Position numbers and translations under genes: made by a program. From CAVRJC01 sp963721435 (GTDB taxonomy: Bacteria > Actinomycetota > Acidimicrobiia > IMCC26256 > DASPTH01): DNA of 64,000 nucleotides. Of this stretch, positions 36,667 to 45,257 are shown one piece after another (the first letter of the stretch is position 1; the number at the start of each line of letters is the position of its first letter). Below the pieces are notes generated by a model that worked only from the letters and a program-made list of their open reading frames with translations, did no database searches and had not been told where the DNA came from. The stretch covers positions 1 to 64,000 of the forward strand of contig CAVRJC010000011.1 of assembly GCA_963721435.1 (NCBI GenBank), read 5' to 3'.

Positions 36667-37739
36667 TCAAGTACATCGGGTCGAAGCGCCGCCTCATCCC
36701 CACCCTCACGCGTCTCTGTGCCGCGGCCGGTGCACGCACCGCGCTCGACCTCTTCACCGGCACGACGCGCGTCGCGCAGGCGTTCAAGGGATGCGGCGCC
36801 GTGGTCACCGCGGTCGACACCGCGCGCTACGCCGAGATGTTCGCGCGCTGCTACGTCGAGACGGATGGTTCCGAGATCGACCGGCGTGAGGTCGCGGGCG
36901 TGATCGCGCAGCTCGACGCGCTGCCGGGGGAGCCGGGCTACTTCACCGACACGTTCTGCGTGCAGTCGCGCTTCGTGCAGCCGTTCAACGGTGCACGGGT
37001 GGACGCGATCCGCGACGCGATCGCCCGTGATCATGCGGGGACGCCGCTCGAGCCGATCCTGTTGACGAGCCTCGTCGAAGCCACCGATCGCGTCGACTCC
37101 ACCACCGGCCTGCAGATGGCCTACGTGAAGCAGTGGGCGCCACGGTCGGCATCACCGCTCGCGTTGCGCGTCCCCGATCTCCTCGACGGCCGCGGGCGGG
37201 CGATCCGCTCCGACGCGGTCGACGTGACGAGCACCCTCGGTGAGTTCGACCTCGCCTACCTCGACCCGCCGTACAACCAGCACCGGTACTTCACGAACTA
37301 CCACGTGTGGGAGACGCTCGTGGCGTGGGACGCCCCCGCGCACTACGGCATCGCGTGCAAGCGCATCGACGCCCGCGATCCGTCGACCAAGAGCGTGTTC
37401 AACGTCAAGCGCGAGATGCCGGCCGCACTCGAGCGCGTGATCCGCGACGTCCACGCGCGCGTCGTGGTCGTGTCGTACAACGACGAATCGTGGGTGTCCG
37501 TCGACGACCTGCGTGACATGTGCGCGGTGCACGGTCACGTCGAAGTGCTCGAATTCGACTCGCGCCGGTACGTCGGTGCGCAGATCGGCATCCACAACCC
37601 CCAGGGCGAACGCGTGGGTACCGTGTCGCACGTGCGGAACCGTGAGTACCTCCTCATCGCCGGCGAGCGCGCCGAGGTACGACGCCTCGCCGCGGCCGCC
37701 GCTGCGACGGACGTGCCGAAAGAGGTGGCGAGTGCCTGA
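36663..37739 (+). CDS. D12-class DNA adenine N6-methyltransferase
   Basis: 358 residues. Dam/D12 family: N-terminal IKYIGSKRRLIPTL, SAM motif LDLFTGTTRVAQAFK and catalytic DPPY as DLAYLDPPYNQHRYFTNYHVWETL. These enzymes methylate adenine N6 in a short sequence. No restriction endonuclease lies nearby, so it looks like an orphan methylase. The ATG overlaps the trpA stop by four bases, so it is translationally coupled to the tryptophan operon, and it overlaps the HIT-like gene at its own end. Target sequence unknown. An alternative is an RNA or phage-derived target. Confidence 0.88.
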   Translation: MIKYIGSKRRLIPTLTRLCAAAGARTALDLFTGTTRVAQAFKGCGAVVTAVDTARYAEMFARCYVETDGSEIDRREVAGVIAQLDALPGEPGYFTDTFCVQSRFVQPFNGARVDAIRDAIARDHAGTPLEPILLTSLVEATDRVDSTTGLQMAYVKQWAPRSASPLALRVPDLLDGRGRAIRSDAVDVTSTLGEFDLAYLDPPYNQHRYFTNYHVWETLVAWDAPAHYGIACKRIDARDPSTKSVFNVKREMPAALERVIRDVHARVVVVSYNDESWVSVDDLRDMCAVHGHVEVLEFDSRRYVGAQIGIHNPQGERVGTVSHVRNREYLLIAGERAEVRRLAAAAAATDVPKEVASA

Positions 37740-38043
37740 CGACTGCGATCTCTGCGAGGCGGCCCGGATCACACCGTGGTTCCACGAGGACGACGTCTGC
37801 TGGATCGCGGACTGCGAGATCTGTGACGTGCCGATGGTCGTCTGGCGTGAGCACGGGGCCGCGCCGCCTGCCGACGCGCTCGCGCACATGCACGCGCAGC
37901 TTGCCCGCGTCGCCGTCGTCGTACTCACGGTCGAGCACTACGTCGACGACAACATGCGCAACATCCCCGACCACTACCACGCCCATGCCCGCCCCCAGGG
38001 TGGGTTCTTCGGCCACGGCTACCGCCGACCGTTGCAGCAGTAG
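37732..38043 (+). CDS. HIT-like small protein
   Basis: 103 residues, GTG start inside the methylase 3' end (8-base overlap). It starts with a CDLC motif, then VCWIADCEICDVPMVV and ends with DHYHAHARPQGG, whose H-X-H-X-H resembles the HIT triad of nucleotide hydrolases and transferases. Two CxxC-like pairs (CDLC and CEIC) could bind zinc. Similarity to HIT is my reading of one short motif, so the family is tentative. Its fixed position after the methylase suggests one transcript. Confidence 0.65.
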   Translation: MPDDCDLCEAARITPWFHEDDVCWIADCEICDVPMVVWREHGAAPPADALAHMHAQLARVAVVVLTVEHYVDDNMRNIPDHYHAHARPQGGFFGHGYRRPLQQ

Positions 38044-38090
38044 CCTCCGCGGCGGGGCAATCCACGACGGGGGAACGGTCGTACACCTTC

Positions 38091-38651
38091 ATGTGGTCTG
38101 TTTCGGACGATGCTCTCGTCGCCGGTCTGGCGGCAGGCGATCAGGATGCGGCGTCGGCCTTCGTGCGGCGCTTCCAGCGGCGCGTCTTCGGGCTCGCGCG
38201 CACGATCGTGAACGACGACCGGGCCGCCGAGGACATCGCCCAGGAGGCGTTCGTCCGGGCGTGGAAGCACGCCGGTGCCTACGACGCGCGCCGGGGGAGT
38301 GTCGTGGGGTGGTTGCTCACGATCACGCGCAACCTTTCGATCGACGCGGTGCGGGTTCGCCGGCCGATCGCGTTCGACCCGTACGCGCTCCTCGAGCTGG
38401 ACGCCCAGTCCGACGAACGGCTCCCCGAAGACCTCGCGCAGCTGAGCGACGACACGACGCGTCTGCGCGCCGCATTGGCGCAGCTTCCCGAGGAGCAGTG
38501 CCGAGCGGTCGTCCTCGCGGGCCTGCTGGGATACACCGCACGCGAAGTCGGTGAGATGGAAGGCATCCCGCTCGGTACCGCCAAGACGCGGATCCGCACT
38601 GCGTTGATCCGTCTGCGGGCGGCACTCGTCACCGAAGGCCGCGAGCCATGA
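38091..38651 (+). CDS. ECF-type RNA polymerase sigma factor
   Basis: 186 residues. Region 2 is RRFQRRVFGLARTIVNDDRAAEDIAQEAFVRAWKHAGAYD, and region 4 is LPEEQCRAVVLAGLLGYTAREVGEMEGIPLGTAKTRI. The stop overlaps the ATG of the anti-sigma gene (ATGA at 38648-38651), the usual layout of a sigma/anti-sigma pair. It likely directs its own promoter, but no promoter motif is evident here. Confidence 0.93.
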   Translation: MWSVSDDALVAGLAAGDQDAASAFVRRFQRRVFGLARTIVNDDRAAEDIAQEAFVRAWKHAGAYDARRGSVVGWLLTITRNLSIDAVRVRRPIAFDPYALLELDAQSDERLPEDLAQLSDDTTRLRAALAQLPEEQCRAVVLAGLLGYTAREVGEMEGIPLGTAKTRIRTALIRLRAALVTEGREP

Positions 38652-39307
38652 ACTGCGCGGAGGCACGCGAGCTCGCGCCGGAGCTGGCGCTCGGGATCCT
38701 GGGCGGCGCCGAGCGCGCCGAGGTGATCCTGCACGTCAACGGGTGCGCGCGGTGCCAGGCGTACGTCGCCGAGTTCAACGAGGTGGCCGACGCCCTCCCG
38801 CTGCTCGCTCCCGAGGCGGAGCCGTCGGCGGGCTTCGAGAACCGTGTGATCGCAGCCCTGGACGCGCCGAAGCGCAGCAGTCGGCGCCGGTGGATCGGCG
38901 CGATCGCCGTCGCGGCCGCGGTGGCCGCGATCGTCAGCATCACGCTCGTGCGCGTGGTGGAGTCCGGAGACGGCGCTTCCACCGCTCCGCCGTCAGCAGC
39001 CAGCGAACCGGTCGTCGCCACGATGGTCGGGGGCAGCTCGGGCCAGCCCGCGGGCTGGGTCTCGGTTGCCGATGGCCGTGCCGTCACCGTGGCCGTCGAC
39101 TATGGGATCCCTGCGGGCACGTACAACATCCAGGTGCAGCCGTCGCGCGGCGACGTCGCGACGCTGGGCGCGATGGACGTCGACACGTCGGGACGCGGCT
39201 TCTGGGCCGGGCACAGTGACGTCCCGATCAGCGGGGGCGCCACGATCGCGCTCGTCAACAGCGCCGGTGACGTCACGTGTCACGGCACGCTCGGGAACTC
39301 CCAGTAG
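38648..39307 (+). CDS. Membrane anti-sigma factor with zinc-binding domain
   Basis: 219 residues. An N-terminal ZAS-type domain (HVNGCARC: HX3CX2C), one transmembrane segment at about residues 82-102, then an extracytoplasmic RskA-like domain (about 110-219) with a GSSGQPAGWVSVADGRAVTVAV beta pattern. It should hold the ECF sigma factor at the membrane until an envelope signal. Overlaps the sigma gene by four bases. Confidence 0.9.
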   Translation: MNCAEARELAPELALGILGGAERAEVILHVNGCARCQAYVAEFNEVADALPLLAPEAEPSAGFENRVIAALDAPKRSSRRRWIGAIAVAAAVAAIVSITLVRVVESGDGASTAPPSAASEPVVATMVGGSSGQPAGWVSVADGRAVTVAVDYGIPAGTYNIQVQPSRGDVATLGAMDVDTSGRGFWAGHSDVPISGGATIALVNSAGDVTCHGTLGNSQ

Positions 39308-39339
39308 CATCCGGGTTCTGAGACCCGAGGGAGGGTGAC

Positions 39340-39744
39340 GTGACAGCACGTGTGAACAGGGCAGGAAAGCACCTCGCGGCCGCAATCGTCATCGCGATCG
39401 TGGGAATGACCGCATTGGTGTTCGTGGCGCCGGCAGCGTCGGCGGCGAACACCGCGAAGTTCTGTGCCGCCAACGACAAGTTGCAGTCGAAGCTCGACAA
39501 TCTGAACAACGGCAAGAGCTTCAACCCGAGCGACTTCAAGGACGCCGGCACGGCCTTCAAGTCGGCGGCGAAGAGCGCGCCGAAGAAGGTGAAGAAGGCG
39601 ATGGGCACGATCGGCTCGTTCCTCTCCTCCCTCGGGAGCGGCAACGCCGCTGACTACGCCAAGGCGCTAGCAGGCAGTGGCGGCAAGAATTACGGCAAGG
39701 CGATTGCCACCTGGAGCACCTACGTCGCGACCAACTGCACGTGA
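39340..39744 (+). CDS. Small secreted helical protein with two cysteines
   Basis: 134 residues. A signal peptide (basic start, hydrophobic AAIVIAIVGMTALVFVA, cleavage after ASA) and a mature part of about 98 residues. FCAAND near its start and NCT at its end give two cysteines that could pair; between them the sequence is Lys/Ala/Ser-rich and helical. Start GTG 39340 follows GAGGGAGGGTGAC. It follows the anti-sigma gene by 32 bases and may be part of its regulon. Family unknown; see similar proteins at 51478 and 56909. Confidence 0.75.
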   Translation: MTARVNRAGKHLAAAIVIAIVGMTALVFVAPAASAANTAKFCAANDKLQSKLDNLNNGKSFNPSDFKDAGTAFKSAAKSAPKKVKKAMGTIGSFLSSLGSGNAADYAKALAGSGGKNYGKAIATWSTYVATNCT

Positions 39745-39756
39745 GCGAGGTGAACC

Positions 39757-40223
39757 GTGACCGCACTGCAGGCCGGTGATCGCGCGCCGCGATCACCCTG
39801 AAGGATCAGCAGGGGAAGACCCGCAAGCTGTCGGAGTTCAAGGGCAAGAAGGTCGTCGTGTACTTCTACCCGAAGGCCGACACGCCGGGTTGCACCACGC
39901 AGTCGTGCGCGCTGCGCGACGCCGAGCCCGATCTGAAGAAGCTGAAGGCCGTCGTCATCGGCATCAGCCCCGACTCGCCCGAGCGCCAGGCCAAGTTCGA
40001 CGACAAGTACGGGCTCGGCTTCACGCTGCTCGCCGACGAGGAGCACGCAGTCGCCGAGAAGTACGGCGTGTGGGGCGAGAAGGTCAACTACGGGCGCAAG
40101 TACATGGGCATCATCCGCTCGGCGTTCGTCATCGACGAGGCCGGCAAGATTGCCGCCGCCTTCTACAAGATCAGCCCCAAGGACACCGTCCCCAAAGTCA
40201 CAAAGGTCCTCGGCGAGAATTAG
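39757..40223 (+). CDS. bcp: Peroxiredoxin (BCP/PrxQ type), one base missing near the start
   Basis: Thiol peroxidase that reduces peroxides. GTG 39757 opens ALQAGDRAP, then one G is missing near 39788 (GCGCCGCGATC for GCGCCGGCGATC) and the frame continues ITLKDQQGKTRKLSEFKGKK. Catalytic and resolving cysteines lie in YPKADTPGCTTQSCALRD (CX4C, as in PrxQ). Restored length is 155 residues. It sits 12 bases after the secreted-protein gene. Confidence 0.93.
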
Positions 40224-40254
40224 CGAGGCAGCTCTCGCGACAAGGGGGAACGGT

Positions 40255-40503
40255 GTGAGTCAGCAACCCGAGGGACGCAAACTCGGCGGCGGGGCGATCG
40301 CCTCGCTCGCCGGTATCGCGGTCCTGTTCATCTTCATCGTCCAGAACACCCAGGATGTGAGATTCCACTTCCTCTTCCTCGATTTCACGTGGCCGCTGTG
40401 GATCTACACGATCGTTGTCGCGGTCTTCGGCGCGTTGGTGTGGTTCGGGTTGGGTGTGATGCGTCGCCATCGACGCCGGAAGGAACGCCGGGCCGACCGT
40501 TAG
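40255..40503 (+). CDS. LapA/DUF1049-type membrane protein
   Basis: 82 residues. Two hydrophobic segments (about 15-33 and 43-64) flank the conserved VQNTQDVRFHFLFLDFTWPL loop, and a basic RRHRRRKERR tail points to the cytoplasm. In enterics, LapA acts with LapB in LPS assembly regulation; in actinobacteria its role is unknown. GTG 40255 follows AAGGGGGAACG. Confidence 0.82.
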   Translation: MSQQPEGRKLGGGAIASLAGIAVLFIFIVQNTQDVRFHFLFLDFTWPLWIYTIVVAVFGALVWFGLGVMRRHRRRKERRADR

Positions 40504-40565
40504 CGCCCACGTTCTCGATACGGTGTTCCCGGCACCACGCGATCGGGTCGCGGTCGACGGATCGG

Positions 40566-41432
40566 TCAGGTCAGCTGGCGCCAGACGGTGATGTCGGCGG
40601 GGGCCCACATGCCGCGGAAGGCGGGGAGGCCGATGGGGTGTTTCCGCGCCGCGTTCGGAGCCGGCTCGGCGACCAGGTCGGTGATGCTGCGAGCCGTGGG
40701 AGCCTCGCGGCCCGCGTAGCGCACGCGGGCGAGCACGGTGAGTGCGTCGTCCGCATCGAGCGCGGCGACGCCGTACTCGCCGAGCCGCGGGCGCACGACC
40801 ACCCAGAACCAACTCAGGTCACGGTCGTCGCTCGGGTCGACGGCTCGCGCCAGGGCGTCGGTGAGGATCGCGCGCACTTCGCCGTCAGGCTCGGCGGCGA
40901 GCGCCGGGCGCATCGCGTTGGCGGAAGCCGGCCGCCCCATCACGTAGAGCCCTTCGGCCGCGCGCACGCGCAGCGCGCGGTTGGTGCTGAACAGCGCGCG
41001 CTCGAGCAGCGGGACGACGCGCTCGTCGCGGCGGCGCACCAGCCCGGGCAGGAGGATGGCCGTTGCCGCGTCGTCGTCGTGGCCGACGGCCGCGAGCAGG
41101 ATCGGCGCGGTGCGGGGGTCGTCGATCGGCTCGATCGTGCACGCGACCGACGGTGTGACGTCCCGTGGATCGCCCAGCGCGTCGAAGAGCTCGTCGGGGT
41201 AGCGGTGGCCGAGCCACGCGAGCACGCCGAGCACCGCGCGCCGCGCTTCGACGGGGTCGTCGGGTGGGAGCGACAGCTCGATCTCACCGTGGGCGAACGC
41301 GAGCACCGTGGTGAACGCGTTCGGACCGAACGTCAGGAGATCCAGGTAAGCCTGCACGAGCGACGGCCCGTCGGTGGTCTCGCCGATCTTCTGCAGCCGG
41401 GCGACGACGAGCGGGTCGGGCGACGCCGTCAT
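40566..41432 (-). CDS. HEAT-repeat-like protein
   Basis: 288 residues. Repeating pairs of helices (RRAVLGVLAWLG, ALRVRAAEGLYVMG, EVRAILTDALARAV) with conserved Asp/Pro turns form a solenoid, so it is likely a binding scaffold. It follows fabI by 8 bases on the same strand and could be cotranscribed. No partner is known. Confidence 0.75.
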   Translation of the reverse strand: MTASPDPLVVARLQKIGETTDGPSLVQAYLDLLTFGPNAFTTVLAFAHGEIELSLPPDDPVEARRAVLGVLAWLGHRYPDELFDALGDPRDVTPSVACTIEPIDDPRTAPILLAAVGHDDDAATAILLPGLVRRRDERVVPLLERALFSTNRALRVRAAEGLYVMGRPASANAMRPALAAEPDGEVRAILTDALARAVDPSDDRDLSWFWVVVRPRLGEYGVAALDADDALTVLARVRYAGREAPTARSITDLVAEPAPNAARKHPIGLPAFRGMWAPADITVWRQLT

Positions 41433-41440
41433 TTGTTGCG

Positions 41441-42200
41441 CTACGCGCCGACGGCGTGGAAGCCGCCGTCGACGTGGATGGCCTCGCCGGTGGTCGCGGG
41501 GAACCAGTCGGAGAGGAGTGCGACGACCGCTTTGGCGACGGGCTCGGCGTCCTTGACGTCCCAGCCCAGCGGCGCACGCTGATCCCACACGGCTTCGAAG
41601 CTCTCGAAGCCCGGGATGCTCTTCGCCGCAATCGAGCGGATCGGGCCGGCGGCGACGAGGTTCACCCGGATGCCTCGCGGGCCGAGGTCACGCGGCGAGG
41701 TAGCGGGCCACCGACTCGAACGCGGCCTTGGAGACGCCCATCCAGTCGTAGAACGGCCACGCGGCGTCGTCGTTGTCGAAGTCGAGCCCGACGATGGACC
41801 CGCCTTCGCCCATCAGGGGGAGCGCGGCGACGGTGAGCGCCTTCAACGAGTACGCCGAGATCTGCAACGCGATCGCGACGTCGTCCCACGGCGCGTCGAG
41901 GAACCCGCCACCGAGGCACGACTCCGGCGCGAACGCGAGAGAGTGCACGACGCCGTCGAGCTGGCCGCCGACCGCGCCGGCGAGGCCGTCGAGGTCGGCC
42001 TGGTTGGTGACGTCGAGCTCGACGAGCTGCACCTGGGGGTTCGGCAGCCGCTTTGCGACCCGCTCAGTGAGGCGCATGACCCGCCCGAACGAGCTGAGCA
42101 CCACCTCGGCGCCCTGCTCCTGCGCGATGCGCGCGACCGAGAACGCGATCGACGCGTCGTTGAGGACTCCGGTGACGAGGATGCGCTTGCCCTTCAGCAC
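41441..42200 (-). CDS. fabI: Enoyl-ACP reductase, one frameshift
   Basis: NADH-dependent enoyl-ACP reductase, last step of the FAS II cycle. It opens MLKGKRILVTGVLNDASIAF, the FabI/InhA nucleotide-binding start, with the Tyr-X6-Lys pattern FYDWMGVSKAAFESVARYLA. After that, one extra C near 41696 (CTCGCCGCGTGA for CTCGCGCGTGA) gives a stop; the other frame continues RDLGPRGIRVNLVAAGPIRS. Restored length is 252 residues. It is the last fab gene, separated from the carboxyltransferase by 70 bases with a perfect palindrome. Confidence 0.92.
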
Positions 42201-42231
42201 TGCGGTCTCCTGATTCTCTGGTCGCGCACTG

Positions 42232-42254
42232 GGTGACCGGGATACCCGGTCACC
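42232..42254. promoter_or_regulatory. Perfect 23-bp palindrome between the carboxyltransferase gene and fabI
   Basis: GGTGACCGGG at 42232-42241, spacer ATA, then CCCGGTCACC at 42245-42254. No T tract follows in either direction, so a classical terminator is unlikely. It lies 32 bases upstream of the fabI ATG, a good place for an operator controlling fabI or the downstream genes. Function inferred. Confidence 0.6.
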
Positions 42255-42270
42255 GTATCGTTCGCTCCCG

Positions 42271-43653
42271 CTAGAGCGGCGTGTTCGAGTGGCGGCGGTT
42301 CGTCCCGTGCTCCCGCTTGGTGTGCAGGCGCGTCAGCGCGCCCGCGAGCGCGCGCCGGGTGTCGGCGGCGGCAATGACTTCGTCGACGTAGCCGCGCTCC
42401 GCGGCGATGTACGGGTTGAGGAAGCGGTCGGCGTACTCGTCCTCGAGTGCGGTCTGCTCTTCCGCGCGCCGGGCGGGATCGTCGATGGCATCGAGCTTGC
42501 GCCGATGGAGGATTTGGACCGCGGGTGGGCCGCCCATCACCGCGATCTCCGCGGTCGGCCAGGCCACGCACCAGTCGGTGCCGAGGCCGCGTGAGTCCAT
42601 CACGATGTACGCGCCGCCGTATGCCTTGCGGAGCACGACGCAGAGCCGGGGGACGGTCGCGGCCGCGTACGCATGCAGCAGCTGTGCGCCGTGCCGGATG
42701 ATGCCGCGCCACTCGAGGTCGCGGCCGGGGAGATAGCCGCTCGTGTCGACGAACGTGATCACGGGGAAGTTGAAGCAGTCGCACCACTGCACGAACCGCG
42801 CTGCCTTCTGCGCGGCGTCCACGTCGAGGCTGCCGGCCTGGATCATCGGTTGGTTCGCGATCACCCCGACGGGGCGACCGTCGAGCCGGCCGAGCGCGGT
42901 GATCATGTTCGGCGCATACGCCCCGCGCAGCTCGAGGAACGAGTCGTGATCGAGCACGTCACTGATGACGGTGCGAACGTCGTAGGAGGCCATCGCGCGC
43001 GCCGGCACCGCGGCTGCGGCGCGCGCGCAGTCACGGTCGACAGGATCGACGGCCGACTCGATCGGCGGGTCTTCGAGATGGTTCGACGGGAGATAGCCGA
43101 GCAGGAAGCGCGCGACGAGCAGGGCGTCGTCCTCGTTCGCGACGACCATGGTCGCCACGCCGCTCTCTCGCTCGTGCACCGCCGCGCCGCCGAGGCGGTC
43201 GCGGTCGATCGCGACGCCGGTGAACGACACCACGACGTCGGGCCCGCTCACGTACGCGAAGGCGTCGTTGGTCATGATCACGTGGTCGGCGATGCCGAGC
43301 AGCAGCGCAGGGCCGGAGACCGCGGGCCCGACGAGCAGCAGGATGATCGGCACCACACCCGACGCGTCGACCATTGCCCGGGCGACCCGGCCCCACGCGT
43401 GCAGCGCCGCGATCCCTTCACCCACGTCGGCGCCCGAGCTCGCCACCCGCCCGACCACGGGGATCCCGAGGTCGATGGCGAGGCGGACGGCCCGCTCCAT
43501 CGCCTGGCCCTCGGCGGTGCCGATCGCACCCCGGTGCTTGCCGCCGTCGAGGCTGAACCAGCTCACTTGGCGGCCGTCGAGCTCCATGAGGCAGGCATCG
43601 ACGGCAGTGCTGCGGTGCCCGAAGACGGGCGTGCGGTCGGAGGGAGGGATCAC
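42271..43653 (-). CDS. Acyl-CoA carboxylase carboxyltransferase subunit
   Basis: 460 residues containing two crotonase-like lobes, as in AccD/PccB. Segments include VSGPALLLGIADHVIMTNDAFAYVSGP, PVGVIANQPMIQAGSLDVDAAQKAARFVQWCDCFNFPVI, FVDTSGYLPG and the second biotin pocket SRGLGTDWCVAWPTAEIAVMGG. It makes malonyl-CoA (or a methyl-branched form) with a biotinylated subunit located elsewhere. Its position after fabF and before fabI ties it to FAS II. ATG 43653 overlaps the fabF stop (ATGA). Confidence 0.9.
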   Translation of the reverse strand: MIPPSDRTPVFGHRSTAVDACLMELDGRQVSWFSLDGGKHRGAIGTAEGQAMERAVRLAIDLGIPVVGRVASSGADVGEGIAALHAWGRVARAMVDASGVVPIILLLVGPAVSGPALLLGIADHVIMTNDAFAYVSGPDVVVSFTGVAIDRDRLGGAAVHERESGVATMVVANEDDALLVARFLLGYLPSNHLEDPPIESAVDPVDRDCARAAAAVPARAMASYDVRTVISDVLDHDSFLELRGAYAPNMITALGRLDGRPVGVIANQPMIQAGSLDVDAAQKAARFVQWCDCFNFPVITFVDTSGYLPGRDLEWRGIIRHGAQLLHAYAAATVPRLCVVLRKAYGGAYIVMDSRGLGTDWCVAWPTAEIAVMGGPPAVQILHRRKLDAIDDPARRAEEQTALEDEYADRFLNPYIAAERGYVDEVIAAADTRRALAGALTRLHTKREHGTNRRHSNTPL

Positions 43654-44909
43654 TCCACCGGCGCGAGGATGAGCACCGCGTTGTGCCCGCCGAACCCGAA
43701 CGAGTTCGACAGCACCGGGGTGGCGCCGACCTCCCGCACCCCGCCGGACACGATGTCGAGACCGATGTCGTCACCGATCTGCTCGAGGTTGGCGGTCGGG
43801 GGTGCGACGCCGTTGCCGAGCGAGAGCAACGCGATGCACGCTTCCGCCGCGCCCGCGCCGCCGACCATGTGCCCGGTGACGCCCTTGGTGGACGTGACGG
43901 GCGGTGCGGCGTCGTCGCCGAAGACCTTGCGGATCGCCAGGGCCTCGGCCGCGTCGTTCAGCGGGGTCGACGTGCCGTGCGCGTTGATGTGCCCGATCTG
44001 CGACGCGCTCAGGCACGCGTCGTCGAGTGCGAGTTGCATGCACGCGGCCGCGCCTTCGCCGCCCGGAGAGGGTGCCGTGATGTGGTGGGCGTCGTCGTTG
44101 CGGCCGTAGCCCCGCATCTCGCCGTAGATCCGCGCGCCACGTGCGAGCGCGCGCTCGAGCGACTCGAGGATCACGAACGCGGCGCCCTCCGCCATGACGA
44201 AACCATCTCGCCACGCGTCGAACGGTCGTGACGCGTGCGAGGGATCGTCGTTGCGGGTGCTCAGCGCGCCCATACGCGCGAAGGCGGAGATCGTGAGCGG
44301 TGTGACGCCGGCTTCGCTGCCGCCTGCGACGACGACTTCGGCGCTGCCGTCGCGCAGCATGCGCGCGCCCTCGCCGATCGCGTTCGCGCCGGATGCGCAC
44401 GCGGTCGCGATGCACAGGTTCGGGCCGGTCCAGCCGAAGTTGATGGCGATGGTGCCGGCGGTCGCGTTCGGCATCATCATGGTGACGAAGAACGGGCTGA
44501 CCCGGCTCGCGCCCCGCTCGATGAACGTGGCCTCGTTGTGCTCCATGGTCTCGAGGCCGCCGACACCGGTCGCGGCGATCACCGCGCACCGGCTCGGGTC
44601 GGCGCCGATCTCTCCCGCGTCGGCCAGGGCGTCGGCCGCGGCGGCGAACCCGAGGTGCGTGAAGCGGTCCTGCCGCCGCACTTCCTTGGGCCCGAAGTAG
44701 TCCAGCGGGTCGAAGTCGCGTACCTCGCCCGCGATCTGCACCGGGAGCTCGGACGGGTCCCAGCGCTCGATGCGCGCCGCGGTTCCCTGCCCCGCGCAGA
44801 CCGTCGACCAGAACGTGGCGATGTCGCAACCGGCAGGGGTCTTCATGCCCATGCCGGTGACGACGACCCGAGGTCGGCCGCGCCCGTCGAGGAAGGAAGC
44901 GTTGGTCAT
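43650..44909 (-). CDS. fabF: Beta-ketoacyl-ACP synthase II
   Basis: 419 residues, condensing enzyme. Nucleophile in ATACASGANAI, catalytic His in HINAHGTSTPLND and KGVTGHMVGGAGAAE, and a C-terminal NSFGFGGHNAV. It elongates acyl-ACP with malonyl-ACP in the cytoplasm. Overlaps acpP and the carboxyltransferase gene by four bases each, giving strong coupling. Confidence 0.96.
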   Translation of the reverse strand: MTNASFLDGRGRPRVVVTGMGMKTPAGCDIATFWSTVCAGQGTAARIERWDPSELPVQIAGEVRDFDPLDYFGPKEVRRQDRFTHLGFAAAADALADAGEIGADPSRCAVIAATGVGGLETMEHNEATFIERGASRVSPFFVTMMMPNATAGTIAINFGWTGPNLCIATACASGANAIGEGARMLRDGSAEVVVAGGSEAGVTPLTISAFARMGALSTRNDDPSHASRPFDAWRDGFVMAEGAAFVILESLERALARGARIYGEMRGYGRNDDAHHITAPSPGGEGAAACMQLALDDACLSASQIGHINAHGTSTPLNDAAEALAIRKVFGDDAAPPVTSTKGVTGHMVGGAGAAEACIALLSLGNGVAPPTANLEQIGDDIGLDIVSGGVREVGATPVLSNSFGFGGHNAVLILAPVE

Positions 44910-45157
44910 GCCTTGGCTGCGACCTTTGCCATCACGAGGTCGACGGCGTTGCCAACGGTGGCGACGTTCTCGAGGTCTTCCTCGGGAACCGAGATGTCGA
45001 AGCGCTCCTCGAGCCCCATCACCAGCTCGACGAGGTCGAGGCTGTCGGCATCGAGGTCTTCCTTGAAGCGGCTCGACTCGACCACCTGGTCGGGCTCGAC
45101 GCTCAAGACCTCGACGGCGACTTCCCGCAGCGCGGAGAGTGCCTCTTCACGTTCCAT
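44906..45157 (-). CDS. acpP: Acyl carrier protein
   Basis: 83 residues, acidic helical bundle. Phosphopantetheine attachment Ser is in the DSL motif DLDADSLDLVELVM, followed by FDISVPEEDLENVATVG. ATG 45157 follows ATGGAGGAAAC, with three 15-16 base repeats just upstream in the leader. The stop overlaps fabF. Confidence 0.97.
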   Translation of the reverse strand: MEREEALSALREVAVEVLSVEPDQVVESSRFKEDLDADSLDLVELVMGLEERFDISVPEEDLENVATVGNAVDLVMAKVAAKA

Positions 45158-45167
45158 GTTTCCTCCA

Positions 45168-45213
45168 TGTTGAGACTGGCAGTGTTGAGTCTGGCAATGA
45201 TCGATGCTGGCAA
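45168..45213 (-). repeat. Three 15-16 bp tandem repeats in the acpP leader
   Basis: Plus-strand copies are TGTTGAGACTGGCAG at 45168, TGTTGAGTCTGGCAA at 45183 and TGATCGATGCTGGCAA at 45198. On the transcribed strand this is TTGCCAGxxTCAACA-type units ending right before the Shine-Dalgarno sequence of acpP. They could be protein sites or a translational element. The first two match at 13 of 15 positions; the third is diverged. Confidence 0.65.
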
Positions 45214-45257
45214 GGCGTGGAACTGGTCGTGCTGATGTTCTGTGCTGGTGCGAAGTT

